A stretch of DNA of 64,000 bases from NCBI RefSeq assembly GCF_029855045.1, contig NZ_CP123228.1, positions 2,604,001-2,668,000 on the forward strand. Reading direction: 5' to 3'. Below the pieces are notes generated by a model. It was not told the DNA's origin. It made no database searches and saw nothing but the letters and a program-made list of their open reading frames with translations. Positions 25,987-34,815 of this stretch are shown here, one piece after another. Source of the DNA: Piscinibacter sp. XHJ-5 (GTDB lineage: Bacteria; Pseudomonadota; Gammaproteobacteria; Burkholderiales; Burkholderiaceae_C). A program made the translations under genes and the position numbers. Every line of letters starts with the position of its first letter. The stretch's first letter is position 1.

Positions 25987-26922
25987 ATGAGCACTCGAAC
26001 GCGTGTTTGTGCGGCGGGGTGCAAGCATCTAGAGTGGGAGCCTCTGGCTTCCGTGGGGCGCCCCGTGCGCATCGGAATCTTTCTTGCCTTCGCGAGCGCC
26101 GCGCTCCTTCTCGGAGCCGCCCACGGCGGCGCCCTCGATATCGCCTTGCCCGCGCAAGCCATGGCCGCGACGGGATGGCTGCGGACCCTCTTCGAAATCG
26201 CCTTGCTGCTGGTAGTCGCCTGGTTCTATCGCGTCCGACTGCGCCGGGCGGCTCGCCGCATGCAGGTCTGCGAGCAACGCCTGATCGAGCGCGAGCGCAC
26301 CTCGCGCGAGCTGCACGATGGGCTGGTGCAGGGCTTCCAAGGTCTCGTGCTCAAGTTCCAGGGCGCCATGCAGCAGCTGCCCGATCTTGCGCAGACGCGG
26401 CAGTCGCGCACATTGATGGAGCAGGCGTTGAAGCGGGCCGATGCCGTGCTGGCCGAGGGTCGGGACCGCATGCGCGACCTGCGCGACTCCGTGGGGGTGT
26501 GTGAGCTGTCGACCGCGTTGTCGGCGGCGGCGCAGGAGCTGTCGCAGCTCGCTCCCTCCGTTGCGTTCGAGTTGCGCGTACGCGGCAACACCTTCGCCAT
26601 GCGCCCGGATGTCACGGACGAGGCGTACCGAATCGGCCGCGAGGCCCTCTCGAACGCGTACTTCCACGCTGGCGCGCGGCACATCGCCGTCGATGTCGAC
26701 TACGGATGGTCGCGCTTCGCCCTGCGGGTCCGCGACGACGGCAAGGGCATCGCCAGCGCGGCGTTGGACGCCGGCGTCCCCGGCGATAAGGGGTTGGCCA
26801 GGATGCGCGAACGCGCCACGCGCCTGGGCGGCACCCTCGCCATCCACAGCGCACCCGGCGCCGGTACGGAGGTGGAGTTCGAACTGGCGGCCGCGGCCGC
26901 GCGCGCGGAGTCGGTGTCGTGA
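25987..26922 (+). CDS. NarL-type sensor histidine kinase (HisKA_3)
   Basis: 311 residues with two predicted membrane helices (about 28-48 and 64-82) and a short 15-residue periplasmic loop, so it has no obvious ligand domain. The HisKA_3 motif SRELHDGLVQGFQG carries H110 and is followed by HATPase boxes (EALSNAYFHAGA, RDDGKGI, GLARMRERATRLGG). The N-terminal Cys-rich MSTRTRVCAAGCKH is unusual and could instead be untranslated if a later start is used. It overlaps its partner regulator gene by GTGA, a standard kinase-regulator operon. Confidence 0.9.
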   Translation: MSTRTRVCAAGCKHLEWEPLASVGRPVRIGIFLAFASAALLLGAAHGGALDIALPAQAMAATGWLRTLFEIALLLVVAWFYRVRLRRAARRMQVCEQRLIERERTSRELHDGLVQGFQGLVLKFQGAMQQLPDLAQTRQSRTLMEQALKRADAVLAEGRDRMRDLRDSVGVCELSTALSAAAQELSQLAPSVAFELRVRGNTFAMRPDVTDEAYRIGREALSNAYFHAGARHIAVDVDYGWSRFALRVRDDGKGIASAALDAGVPGDKGLARMRERATRLGGTLAIHSAPGAGTEVEFELAAAAARAESVS

Positions 26923-27557
26923 CCGGGAACGCCGGCGACCGCCGCATTCGCGTGCTGATCGCCGACGATCATCCACTGCTGCGCGAGGGCGTCGCTGCCG
27001 TGCTCGAAAGCCAGCCGGACATCGAGCTGGTGGCGCAGGCCACCAACGGTCGCGAGGCGGTCGAGGCGTTCCTCGAGCATCGTCCCGACGTTGCACTGGT
27101 GGACTTGCAAATGCCGGAGATGAACGGCATCGAGGCGATCGATGCGATCCGCGCTGAAGTCCCAGACGCGGTCATCGTCGTGCTGACCACCTACAAGGGC
27201 GACGTCACTGCCATGCGGGCGCTCCGTGCCGGCGCTGCGGGCTACCTGCTCAAGGGTGAGATGCGTACCGAGCTCGTCGAGACGATCCGCCAGGTGCACG
27301 CGGGAGGGCACCGCGTCCAGCCGGAGGTCGCCTCGGAGCTCGCGGCCCATCTGCGCGACGATGCGCTCTCGGAGCGCGAGATCCAGGTCCTGCGCAGCGT
27401 GGCGCAGGGCAACTCCAACAAGCGCGTAGCCCTTGAGCTCGGCGTGACCGAGGAGACGGTGAAGGCGCATATGAAGCGCATCGTGTCCAAGCTGGGTGCC
27501 AATGACCGCACCCACGCCGTGACGATCGCGATCAAGCGGGGGATCATCGAGATCTGA
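26919..27557 (+). CDS. NarL-type response regulator
   Basis: 212 residues from GTG 26919, which overlaps the kinase stop. The receiver has IRVLIADDHPLLREGV, phospho-acceptor D62 in VDLQMPEMNGIEA, T in VLTTYKGD and K in YLLKGEMR. The LuxR-type helix-turn-helix (LSEREIQVLRSVAQGNSNKR, LGVTEETVKAHMKRI) is C-terminal. It is the cognate output of the upstream HisKA_3 kinase. NarL-family regulators of this length usually control catabolic or redox genes; targets may include the divergent operon. Confidence 0.93.
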   Translation: MTGNAGDRRIRVLIADDHPLLREGVAAVLESQPDIELVAQATNGREAVEAFLEHRPDVALVDLQMPEMNGIEAIDAIRAEVPDAVIVVLTTYKGDVTAMRALRAGAAGYLLKGEMRTELVETIRQVHAGGHRVQPEVASELAAHLRDDALSEREIQVLRSVAQGNSNKRVALELGVTEETVKAHMKRIVSKLGANDRTHAVTIAIKRGIIEI

Positions 27558-27560
27558 ACG

Positions 27561-27580
27561 CCCTCGTTTCAGCACGAGGG
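27561..27580 (+). terminator. hairpin after the NarL-type regulator
   Basis: CCCTCGT (27561-27567) pairs with ACGAGGG (27574-27580) around a TTCAGC loop, 4 bases after the regulator stop. No T tract follows, so it may be a weak or bidirectional terminator between convergent genes rather than a classical one. Confidence 0.4.
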
Positions 27581-27633
27581 GGCCGCGAGGCCAGCGGTGA
27601 GCCGTGCCGCACGCGCCATGTCTCACCGCACGG

Positions 27634-28230
27634 TTAGAGGAACGGCGAAATGTTTGCCATTGCGCGCGTCACGTAGGCTTCCTTCTCCCCCACCGGGGCG
27701 ACATGGTGAATCGCGTCTCGTGCAGCCTCGACACCTTCCAGACGTGCGATGAACCAGGCCGCCAGATACTGCGATGACAGGCACCCGCCAGCGGTCGCAA
27801 GGTTTCGCTTTGCCACGAACGGCTGGTTGAGCACGGCCACGCCGGCCTCCTGGACCCACGGCTTGGTGGTCAGGTCCGTGCAGGCTGGAACGCCGTCCAG
27901 CAGCCCCAGCTTGGCGAGTATCAGCGTGCCCGAGCATTGCGCGCCCAGCAGCTGGCGCGTCGGATCGAGCCTCAGCTGCGACATCAACGCGGCATCGGCG
28001 ACAACGTCCCGGGTCTTGATACCACTGCCGACCAGCACGGCGTCGGCGTCACATGCGTCCTTCAGCGACGCTTGCGCCTCCAGCACCACGCCGTTCATCG
28101 AACGCACCTTGTCCGCCGGACTGGCGATCGAGGCCCGCCAGCCGGGCTTCTTGACCCGATTGAGGATGTTGAATGCGATCAGCGAGTCGAGTTCGTTGAA
28201 GCCTTCGAAGGTCAGGATGGCGATGTGCAT
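27634..28230 (-). CDS. DJ-1/PfpI-family protein
   Basis: 198 residues with the class I glutamine-amidotransferase-like fold. The nucleophile-elbow Cys is C99 (GAQCSGTLILAKLG) and an early acidic residue sits in FEGFNELDSL. The family includes glyoxalase III, isonitrile hydratases and stress proteins; the FNELDSLIAFN pattern is nearer the isonitrile-hydratase/AraC-partner group. It is divergent from a MocR regulator, so it is probably induced through it. Exact function is uncertain. Confidence 0.85.
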   Translation of the reverse strand: MHIAILTFEGFNELDSLIAFNILNRVKKPGWRASIASPADKVRSMNGVVLEAQASLKDACDADAVLVGSGIKTRDVVADAALMSQLRLDPTRQLLGAQCSGTLILAKLGLLDGVPACTDLTTKPWVQEAGVAVLNQPFVAKRNLATAGGCLSSQYLAAWFIARLEGVEAARDAIHHVAPVGEKEAYVTRAMANISPFL

Positions 28231-28281
28231 GGCGCGCTCGTGCAGGTGGAGATGTTGCGTCGTTCCATCGTAGAACCGATA

Positions 28282-28318
28282 CTCAATACATTCAAATAAT
28301 TGTCATGGATACATTGAG
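28282..28318. promoter_or_regulatory. candidate MocR operator
   Basis: CTCAATACAT (28282-28291) and ATACATTGAG (28309-28318) form an imperfect inverted repeat (8 of 10 positions pair) in the 90-base divergent region between the DJ-1 and MocR genes. MocR regulators usually bind paired sites in such regions and autoregulate. Confidence 0.45.
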
Positions 28319-28320
28319 GC

Positions 28321-29652
28321 ATGCCTCAGGCCCGCTACAAGCAACTGGTCGACCAGCTTGCGGCCGACATCCGTGCAGGCCGCCTGCGTCCTGGGACACG
28401 TCTGCCGACGCACCGCGACCTCGCCGCTCGCGCAGGCCTGGCGCTGGTCACGGCCACGCGGGTCTATGCGGAGCTGCAAGCCATGGGGTTGGTCAGCGGC
28501 GAAACGGGCCGGGGCACGTTCGTCAAGGAAGCTCTCCCTCGCGGGCAAGGCATGGACCTGCATGCCTGGAGCGCTGACACGGTGGACCTGAGCTTCAACT
28601 ATCCGTCTTTGCCAGGCCAGGCCGACCTTCTCAGGGCAGCGCTGCGCCAGCTCGCAGCGTCGGGTGATCTGGACTCCCTGCTTCGATACCAACCTCACGG
28701 CGGGCGCGAACATGAGCGGGCGACGGTGGCGCGCCACCTGGCCCGCCAGGGTCTGGCAGCGTCGGTCGAAACCACAGTGCTCGTGAGCGGCGCACAGCAC
28801 GGGCTGACGACGACCGCCATGTCCTTGCTCGAGCCCGGCGACGTGGTGGCCGTGGACACGCTGACCTATCCGGGATTCAAGCTGGCTGCCGAGGCCAATC
28901 GGCTGGAGCTCGCGCCGGTTCCGGCCGCTGGGCACGGCCCCGACCTGGACGCATTGGCCGCCCTGTGCAAGCGGCGGCGCGTGCGCGCCGTCTACGCCAT
29001 GCCGACGCTGCACAACCCGCTCGGTTGGGTCATGAGCGCCACGCGACGTCGGGATCTCGTCGCCATCGCCCGGCGGCACGGACTGATCCTCATCGAGGAT
29101 GCCGCCTATGCATTCTTGGCCGAGGGGGCGCCGCCTCCGTTGGCAGCGCTTGCTCCCGAGACGACGGTCCATGTGTCGAGCTTGTCGAAGAGCGTCGCGA
29201 CGGGTCTGCGCGTGGGCGTGGTCTGTGCACCGCCCGCATGGATTGCCAAGCTCGAACGGGCCATCCGGGCGACGACCTGGAACACCCCCGCAACGATGAC
29301 AGCCATCGCCTGTGGCTGGCTGGAGGACGGCACGGTGGCCCGGCTTGAAGACGACAAGCGGCGTGATGCCATGCTGCGCCAGAGCCTTGCCGCCGAGACC
29401 CTCGGCCGACTGAAGAGGATCAGCCATCCCTCTTCTTACTTCGTCTGGCTTCCCCTGCCGCAGGAGGCCCGGGCAGACGCCGTCGCGATGGTGTTGATAC
29501 GCGAAGGGATCTCGGTGTCGACGGCTTTGCCGTTCTCGACTTCGGCGCGCGTACCTCATGCCATTCGATTGGCACTCGGCTCCGTCGACTTGACGACGCT
29601 CAAGCGGTCCCTGGAAACCGTGGCCCGGGTTGTTGCCGATCAGACGTTCTGA
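28321..29652 (+). CDS. MocR/GntR-type regulator with aminotransferase domain
   Basis: 443 residues. The N-terminal GntR winged helix has YKQLVDQLAADIRAGRLRPG and LPTHRDLAARAGLALVTATR. It is followed by a type I aminotransferase fold with D260 (LIEDAAYAF) and the PLP-binding K290 (HVSSLSKSVATGLRVG). The architecture is that of MocR regulators (PdxR, GabR, EhuR), which sense amino-acid-like ligands via PLP. The 3' end overlaps the convergent DUF1275 gene by 53 bases. The likely target is the divergent DJ-1/PfpI gene. Confidence 0.93.
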   Translation: MPQARYKQLVDQLAADIRAGRLRPGTRLPTHRDLAARAGLALVTATRVYAELQAMGLVSGETGRGTFVKEALPRGQGMDLHAWSADTVDLSFNYPSLPGQADLLRAALRQLAASGDLDSLLRYQPHGGREHERATVARHLARQGLAASVETTVLVSGAQHGLTTTAMSLLEPGDVVAVDTLTYPGFKLAAEANRLELAPVPAAGHGPDLDALAALCKRRRVRAVYAMPTLHNPLGWVMSATRRRDLVAIARRHGLILIEDAAYAFLAEGAPPPLAALAPETTVHVSSLSKSVATGLRVGVVCAPPAWIAKLERAIRATTWNTPATMTAIACGWLEDGTVARLEDDKRRDAMLRQSLAAETLGRLKRISHPSSYFVWLPLPQEARADAVAMVLIREGISVSTALPFSTSARVPHAIRLALGSVDLTTLKRSLETVARVVADQTF

Positions 29653-30352
29653 ACACCGACGCCGCAGCCAACGCCATCAAGATCAGCAGCGGCAGTCCCA
29701 GCGCCCATAGCGCCGCATGGAGATGCGCGATCGCGCCGCAGATCGCGCCGGTGCCGAATGCCACCGCAGGCCACAGGAACTTGCCGATGCGCCCGCGCAC
29801 GGCCTCATCGCCTGCGCCTCTCAGCAGATCGACGGCATCGATGACGAGTTGGGTGACGTTCCCGGTCATCACTGTCGTGGGTGCAAGTGCGCCGAAAGCG
29901 AGTCGACTTGCCGCGTTCTGCACGCCCATGGCCGCCGCGCCCAGCACGCCGGTCACGAGAACCCACGGCGCCGCGGCGTCCACGATGGGTTGGGCTCGCC
30001 AGCCCGCCAGCATGCAAGCCGACAGCAGAACGCTCTGAAGGAGCAGAAGCGGCCCTGCAGGCGATCGTCCCTGCCTTGCGGCAAGCAGTGCAAGCAAGCG
30101 GGACGCCGCGACGGCGGCAATGAACGCGGGGAACGCCAGCAGCTTCACGAGCACGCCGTGCGTGGGATGCGCGATCTCGCTGCCGAGCAGAACGAAGTTG
30201 CCTGTCACGTGCGCCGTGAAGAGGCCGAACAGCGCAATGAACCCCACGGTATCGACGTACCCGGCAACGAAGCCGAGCGACGAAGCGACGACCGACGGAC
30301 GGCTCAGCCAACTCACTTGAAGTGATCCCGAGTCTTGCCATGCGACCAGCAC
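29600..30352 (-). CDS. DUF1275 (YoaK) family membrane protein
   Basis: About 250 residues with six predicted membrane helices. Hallmarks are SLGFVAGYVDTVGFIALFGL near the start, FTAHVTGNFVLLGSEIA, and APTTVMTGNVTQLVIDAVDL. The start is uncertain: GTG at 30352 (7 bases after the amidohydrolase stop, with GAGAG upstream) gives 250 residues and GTG at 30316 gives 238; the open frame reaches 30457 but would invade the amidohydrolase gene. Family function is unknown; a transporter role is suspected. It is the last gene of the isochorismatase-XapX-amidohydrolase series. Confidence 0.83.
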   Translation of the reverse strand: MLVAWQDSGSLQVSWLSRPSVVASSLGFVAGYVDTVGFIALFGLFTAHVTGNFVLLGSEIAHPTHGVLVKLLAFPAFIAAVAASRLLALLAARQGRSPAGPLLLLQSVLLSACMLAGWRAQPIVDAAAPWVLVTGVLGAAAMGVQNAASRLAFGALAPTTVMTGNVTQLVIDAVDLLRGAGDEAVRGRIGKFLWPAVAFGTGAICGAIAHLHAALWALGLPLLILMALAAASVFRTSDRQQPGPRFPGTA

Positions 30353-30359
30353 CTGACTC

Positions 30360-32252
30360 TCATCCTGCCCAGCATGCGCATCCCAGCGCTCCCCAAAAAT
30401 TGTTGGGATCCGACACCGGGATCGACGAGTCCGCCGCCACCAGATGGTTGTGGCCATGCACGTTGCAGGCGTTGCTGCAGCCGCACATGGCTACTGGATG
30501 GCGCCGCAGGGCTTGCTGCATCGTCGCGCCCTCCCGGTCTCCCCATGCGGCATATCCGCCGAAGGTGCGCACGGGCGACCAATCGGGCATGGCCGAAGGC
30601 GGCTTTCTGTCGTCCCACCGGGAGAATTCGCCGGCAGCGTAGACGACCTTTCCACCCACGACCGTGAGCAGAGCCGTCGTGCTCGCGATCTCGGACTCCG
30701 GACAGATGAAGAGGTCGCGGTCCGGCACGCACAGATCGGCGAGATGGCCGTCCTTGATCAGCCCCTTGTTGCCTTCCTCGTCGGAGAACCATGCCGCGCG
30801 TTCGGTCCACAGGCGCAAGGCGGTCTCCCGATCCAGGCAGTTGTGCTGCCGCGTGAGTTGAAGCCCTCCGACTGTCTTGCCGGTGATCAACCAAGCCAGC
30901 GACACCCACGGGTTGTAGGAGGCAACGCGCGTTGCATCGGTACCGGCCGAGACGTGGATGCCTTTGCTCAGCATCCTGGCCACCGGCGGCGTGGCCTCGG
31001 CCGCCACTGCGCCATAGCGCTCGACGAAGTACTCGCCTTGGTAGGCCATGCGATGCTGCACGGCAATTCCGCCGCCGAGCGCCGCAATGCGGTCCATCGA
31101 AGCGTCGGAGATGGTTTCGGCGTGGTCGAAGAACCAATGCAGACCGTCCAACGGGATGTCGCGGTTCACGCGCTCGAACACATCGAGGGCACGGTGGATC
31201 GTTTCGTCATAGGTCGCGTGCATGCGCCAGGGCCAACGGTTCTCGGCCAGGATGCGGACCACGTCTTCGAGATCGCCCTCCATGTCCGCAGGCATGTCCG
31301 GGCGCGGTTGACGGAAATCCTCGAAGTCGGCGGCCGAGAACACCAGCATTTCGCCCGCGCCGTTGTGGCGGAAGTAGTCGTCGCCCTGCTTGTACCTGGA
31401 GGCAGTGGTCCATCTCAGGAAGTCTTCCTTCTCCTGCTTCGCCTTCTGCGTGAACAGGTTGTACGCGACGCGCACGGTGATCTGGCCCTCGTCGGCCAGC
31501 TTCTGGATGACTTCGTAGTCCTCGGGGTAGTTCTGGAAGCCACCCCCTGCGTCGATGACGCTGGTCACGCCGAGGCGGTTGAGCTCGCGCATGAAGTGGC
31601 GCGTGGAATTGATCTGGTACTCCAGCGGCAGCTTCGGTCCCCTGGCCAGCGTCGCGTACAGGATGGCGGCGTTGGGCTTCGCAAGGAGGAGGCCGGTCGG
31701 GTTGCCGTTCCTGTCGCGCGCGATCTCGCCCCCGGGGGGATTCGGCGTTTCCTTCGTGTAGCCCACGGCTCGCAGGGCGGCTGCGTTCAGGAGAGCGCGG
31801 TCGTACAGATGGAGGATGAACACCGGGGTGTCCGGCGCTACGGCGTTGAGCTCCTCGAGCGTCGGCAGCCGCTTCTCTGCAAACTGCTGCTCGGTGAAAC
31901 CGCCCACGACGCGCACCCATTGCGGCGGCGGCGTCACGGCAACCTGGCGCTTGAGCATGGCCATCGCGTCGGCCAGGCTGTGCACGCCATCCCAGCGCAA
32001 CTCCATGTTGAAATTCAGGCCGCCACGGATGATGTGCGTATGGCTGTCGCACAGGCCCGGCAGGACTCGCCGACCGTTCAGGTCGATGACCTTGGTGGCG
32101 GGAACGGCGAGCTGCATGACCTCCGCGTCCGTCCCTACACGCGTGAACCGGCCGCCCTTGATGGCGACCGCCTGTGCGGTCGGTCGCTCGCGGTCCAGCG
32201 TCGTGAACGCTCCGTTGCGAAGGATGAGGTCCGCAGCAGTGGGGTCAGCCAT
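30360..32252 (-). CDS. amidohydrolase-family protein (YtcJ-like metal-dependent hydrolase)
   Basis: 630 residues from ATG 32252. It starts DLILRNGAFTTLDRERPTAQ, with the metal motif GLCDSHTH (H71, H73). Further motifs are VGGFTEQQF, VIDAGGGFQNYPEDY, HATYDETIHRALDVFE and SAGTDATRVASYNPWVSLAW. The closing VAADSSIPVSDPNNFWGALG is characteristic of the YtcJ-like group. It is probably cytosolic and zinc-dependent, acting on an amide or cyclic C-N bond. Its start overlaps the XapX gene by 8 bases, a co-translated pair. Substrate unknown. Confidence 0.9.
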   Translation of the reverse strand: MADPTAADLILRNGAFTTLDRERPTAQAVAIKGGRFTRVGTDAEVMQLAVPATKVIDLNGRRVLPGLCDSHTHIIRGGLNFNMELRWDGVHSLADAMAMLKRQVAVTPPPQWVRVVGGFTEQQFAEKRLPTLEELNAVAPDTPVFILHLYDRALLNAAALRAVGYTKETPNPPGGEIARDRNGNPTGLLLAKPNAAILYATLARGPKLPLEYQINSTRHFMRELNRLGVTSVIDAGGGFQNYPEDYEVIQKLADEGQITVRVAYNLFTQKAKQEKEDFLRWTTASRYKQGDDYFRHNGAGEMLVFSAADFEDFRQPRPDMPADMEGDLEDVVRILAENRWPWRMHATYDETIHRALDVFERVNRDIPLDGLHWFFDHAETISDASMDRIAALGGGIAVQHRMAYQGEYFVERYGAVAAEATPPVARMLSKGIHVSAGTDATRVASYNPWVSLAWLITGKTVGGLQLTRQHNCLDRETALRLWTERAAWFSDEEGNKGLIKDGHLADLCVPDRDLFICPESEIASTTALLTVVGGKVVYAAGEFSRWDDRKPPSAMPDWSPVRTFGGYAAWGDREGATMQQALRRHPVAMCGCSNACNVHGHNHLVAADSSIPVSDPNNFWGALGCACWAG

Positions 32253-32505
32253 GGTGCGGTTCTCCAACATCCTTGCATTTGGGCAACTCGCCGAACATGT
32301 GCGGCTTGACCTGGTCCTGTACCCAGGAAACCGTCTTCCGTGCCTTGAAGGTCTGCTTGACCAGCGGCGGAATCTGCTCGCCCAGAAGGATGCCGAGCAG
32401 CCCGACCAGCGCGATGATCGGCGGCGCCGGCGAGCGCACGTTGAACAGCGAATAGATGACACCGACCAGAAAACCGACGGCGAGCGAGACGATGTATGGC
32501 TTCAT
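32245..32505 (-). CDS. XapX-domain (DUF1427) small membrane protein
   Basis: 86 residues. The first 50 form two membrane helices with the XapX pattern MKPYIVSLAVGFLVGVIYSL, the FNVRSPAPP loop, and IIALVGLLGILLGEQ. A 35-residue soluble tail (VKQTFKARKTVSWVQDQ) follows. The domain often accompanies amidohydrolases or isochorismatase-like hydrolases, as here, and its role is unknown. It overlaps the amidohydrolase start by 8 bases, which suggests it is needed in stoichiometric amounts. Confidence 0.88.
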   Translation of the reverse strand: MKPYIVSLAVGFLVGVIYSLFNVRSPAPPIIALVGLLGILLGEQIPPLVKQTFKARKTVSWVQDQVKPHMFGELPKCKDVGEPHHG

Positions 32506-32559
32506 GACGTATCCCGTCGACGCAGGAGGCCGCGCGGCGGCGGCCTCCTGCTGGTCAGC

Positions 32560-33213
32560 TCAGCCCTCGTGCGCGTTGAACATCGTCCCGGCGTAGACGA
32601 TGCCGAGGCCATACGCACCCCCATGCTTGCTGGCAATGCCGGTGGTGAGCCCGTACGTCTCGCTGCGGCCCCAGTCGCGCTGCAACTCCAGCAGGTACTG
32701 CAGGGACGTCATGGGACGCGCGCCGGCCTGCACCATGCGTTCGACGGCGCGTTCGTGCGCCTCGCTCGAGACGTCGCCACAAGCGTCGGTGATGACGTAC
32801 ACGTCGAAACCCTGTTCCAGCGCGGACAGGGCCGGTCCGACGATGCACACCGACGTCCACAGGCCGGCGAGAACCACGCGGTTCTTTCCGATTGCGTTGA
32901 CCACCGTGATGACATTGGGATCTTCCCAGGCATTCATGGTGGTCCTGTCGATGAGCTCCTGGCCCGGGAAGGGCTTGACGACCTCATCGAACATCGGACC
33001 GGAGAACGTCTTCTCCGCCACGGTGGTCAGAACGGTCGGCACCTTGAAGCCGGCGGCGGCATTGGCGATGAGTGCGGCGTTGTTGCGCAGCTCGATGCCG
33101 TCGATCGATCGGGTGGCAAAGGCCATCTGCGACTGGAAGTCGATCAGGACCAATGCATGGTCCTTGGGGGTGAGGAGCGACGATCCGGCCGCGGGCTTGG
33201 CATTGGATGCCAT
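32560..33213 (-). CDS. isochorismatase-like cysteine hydrolase
   Basis: 217 residues of the cysteine-hydrolase fold. The catalytic Asp lies in ALVLIDFQSQM (D25), the Lys in a later loop near 90-112, and the nucleophilic Cys in GLWTSVCIVGPALSALEQGF (about C122), with VYVITDACGDVSSEAHERAV after it. Family members hydrolyse amides or enol ethers (nicotinamidase, N-carbamoylsarcosine amidase). Gene order with XapX and the YtcJ-like amidohydrolase is a recurrent association in proteobacteria as I recall it. It is probably the first gene of that set. Confidence 0.9.
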   Translation of the reverse strand: MASNAKPAAGSSLLTPKDHALVLIDFQSQMAFATRSIDGIELRNNAALIANAAAGFKVPTVLTTVAEKTFSGPMFDEVVKPFPGQELIDRTTMNAWEDPNVITVVNAIGKNRVVLAGLWTSVCIVGPALSALEQGFDVYVITDACGDVSSEAHERAVERMVQAGARPMTSLQYLLELQRDWGRSETYGLTTGIASKHGGAYGLGIVYAGTMFNAHEG

Positions 33214-33376
33214 GGATTGATTCCTTTCAGGGGGATGGACAGGGTTGAAGATTCGCGGCCGGGTGGCTGCGGCCCGTCATCACTATGGTCCGGGGTCGGG
33301 GATTGCGAATGTCCCTTCGGCAAGTGGTCGGGGTATGTCCGAAGTTCAGTGACAGTGGCGGATGCAACTCACGACA

Positions 33377-34815
33377 CTAGACGTCCGCCCACCCGCCACC
33401 GAGTGCGAGGAACAGGTTGACCTGGTCGGCCGCGACGCGGCTTTCGGCTGCGGCCACGCTCTGCTCGATCTGGCTCAGCGTGCGCAGCGCATCCAGCACC
33501 GGGAGGTAGCCGATCCGGCCCGCTTCGAACAGGCGCTGCGTATCGCGCGCCGCGTTCTGCGCCTGCGTGCGGGCAGACTCCAGGATGATGCGCCGCTCCT
33601 GGTCACGGGCATGGACCTCCAGCGCGCTCTCCGTCTCCTTCAACGCGGTCAGCACGACACCGTCGAAGCGCGCGAGCAGCGCCTCGCGATCCGCCTGGGC
33701 GGCACGGATGCGCGCCTTGACTCTGGTTCTGTCCGGAAACTCCCAGCTGATGAGGGGACCGAGCGAGAACTTGAAGCTGTCGTTGCGCAAGGCGTGCTGA
33801 TCCACACCGACGGACCCGATCGAAGCGCCGAGAGCGACCTTCGGATAGAGGTCGCCCGTCACCACGCCGATCCTGTCCGACGCGGACAGCACGTCGAACT
33901 CCGCGCGGCGGATGTCGGGGCGACGCCGAAGCAGAGCGGCCCCGTCGCCGATCGGGATCGGCTTGGCCAGGCGCGGCTCCTGGTCGCAACGGCCCAGTTC
34001 CTCGGGAAGCTCCCGAGGCGTGCGGCCCGTGAGTGCGGCCAGGCGATACATCGCAACGCGCCGTTGCGCCTCGAGCGTGGGGATGGAGGCGCGCACCTGC
34101 TCTTCCTGGGCCGAGGAGCGATCGACGTCGACCGGGGTGCCTCGGCCATGGACGGCCAACCTGCGCGTGAGCTCCGTGCTGCGGGCCTGCAGGCTCACCT
34201 GGTTTTGCGCCACGACGATCTCCCTGCCCGCAGAGCACAGCTCCAGGTAGGCACGCGTCGTTTCGGCCACCACGCTCACGCGCGCGCGGCGTCCCGGGCC
34301 GCGGTGGCGGACCCGACATCGGCCTGCGCTGCGTCGATGCTGCGCTGGATCTGCCCGAACAGGTCGACCTGGTAGGAGACGCCGAACCCCGCGCCATAGA
34401 CGAACTTGCTGGGAAACGGCTTGCCCGGATGGAGCTCTTCCTGCGCCGAGCGCCGGGCGAAGGAGGGTTGGGCGCTGAGCGTGGTGGAAGGTTCCTGTGC
34501 GGCGCTGGCCAGGTCGAGCGCCGCTTGGGCCTTCAGCAGGTTCGCAGCGGCCGTCCGCAAGTCCGTGTTCGCCGCCAACGCCTGCTGCACCAGGCCATCG
34601 AGCGTCCGGCTGTCGTACAGGCGCCACCAGGCGTCGGGGACGGGCTCCTGGGCGACGTACCCATTGCTCGTGCCGATGAACGAGCCTTGCGCCGTGGGCT
34701 TGTTGAGCGCAGCAGCCTCGGGCAGCGGGGCGCGCGGTGGAATGAAGCCGGAGCAGCCGGCAAGCAAGGCGGCGAGCACGAGCGTGGCCAGCCGCTTCAT
34801 GGCGGGCGTTCTCAT
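33377..34815 (-). pseudogene. RND-type outer-membrane efflux lipoprotein (NodT/OprM family), frameshifted
   Basis: A NodT-family factor split in two frames. Part 1 (34815 to about 34280) has a lipobox signal (ALLAGC), the start IPPRAPLPEAAALNKPTAQG and YQVDLFGQIQRSIDAAQADV. Part 2 (about 34280 to 33377) continues VVAETTRAYLELCSAGREIV and LLRRRPDIRRAEFDVLSASD to its end. The break lies in a GCGCGCGCG run at 34280-34290; removing two bases (or adding one) restores one frame of about 478 residues. Either a recent inactivation, phase variation or a sequencing error. It is coupled (ATGA) to the HlyD gene. Confidence 0.85.
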
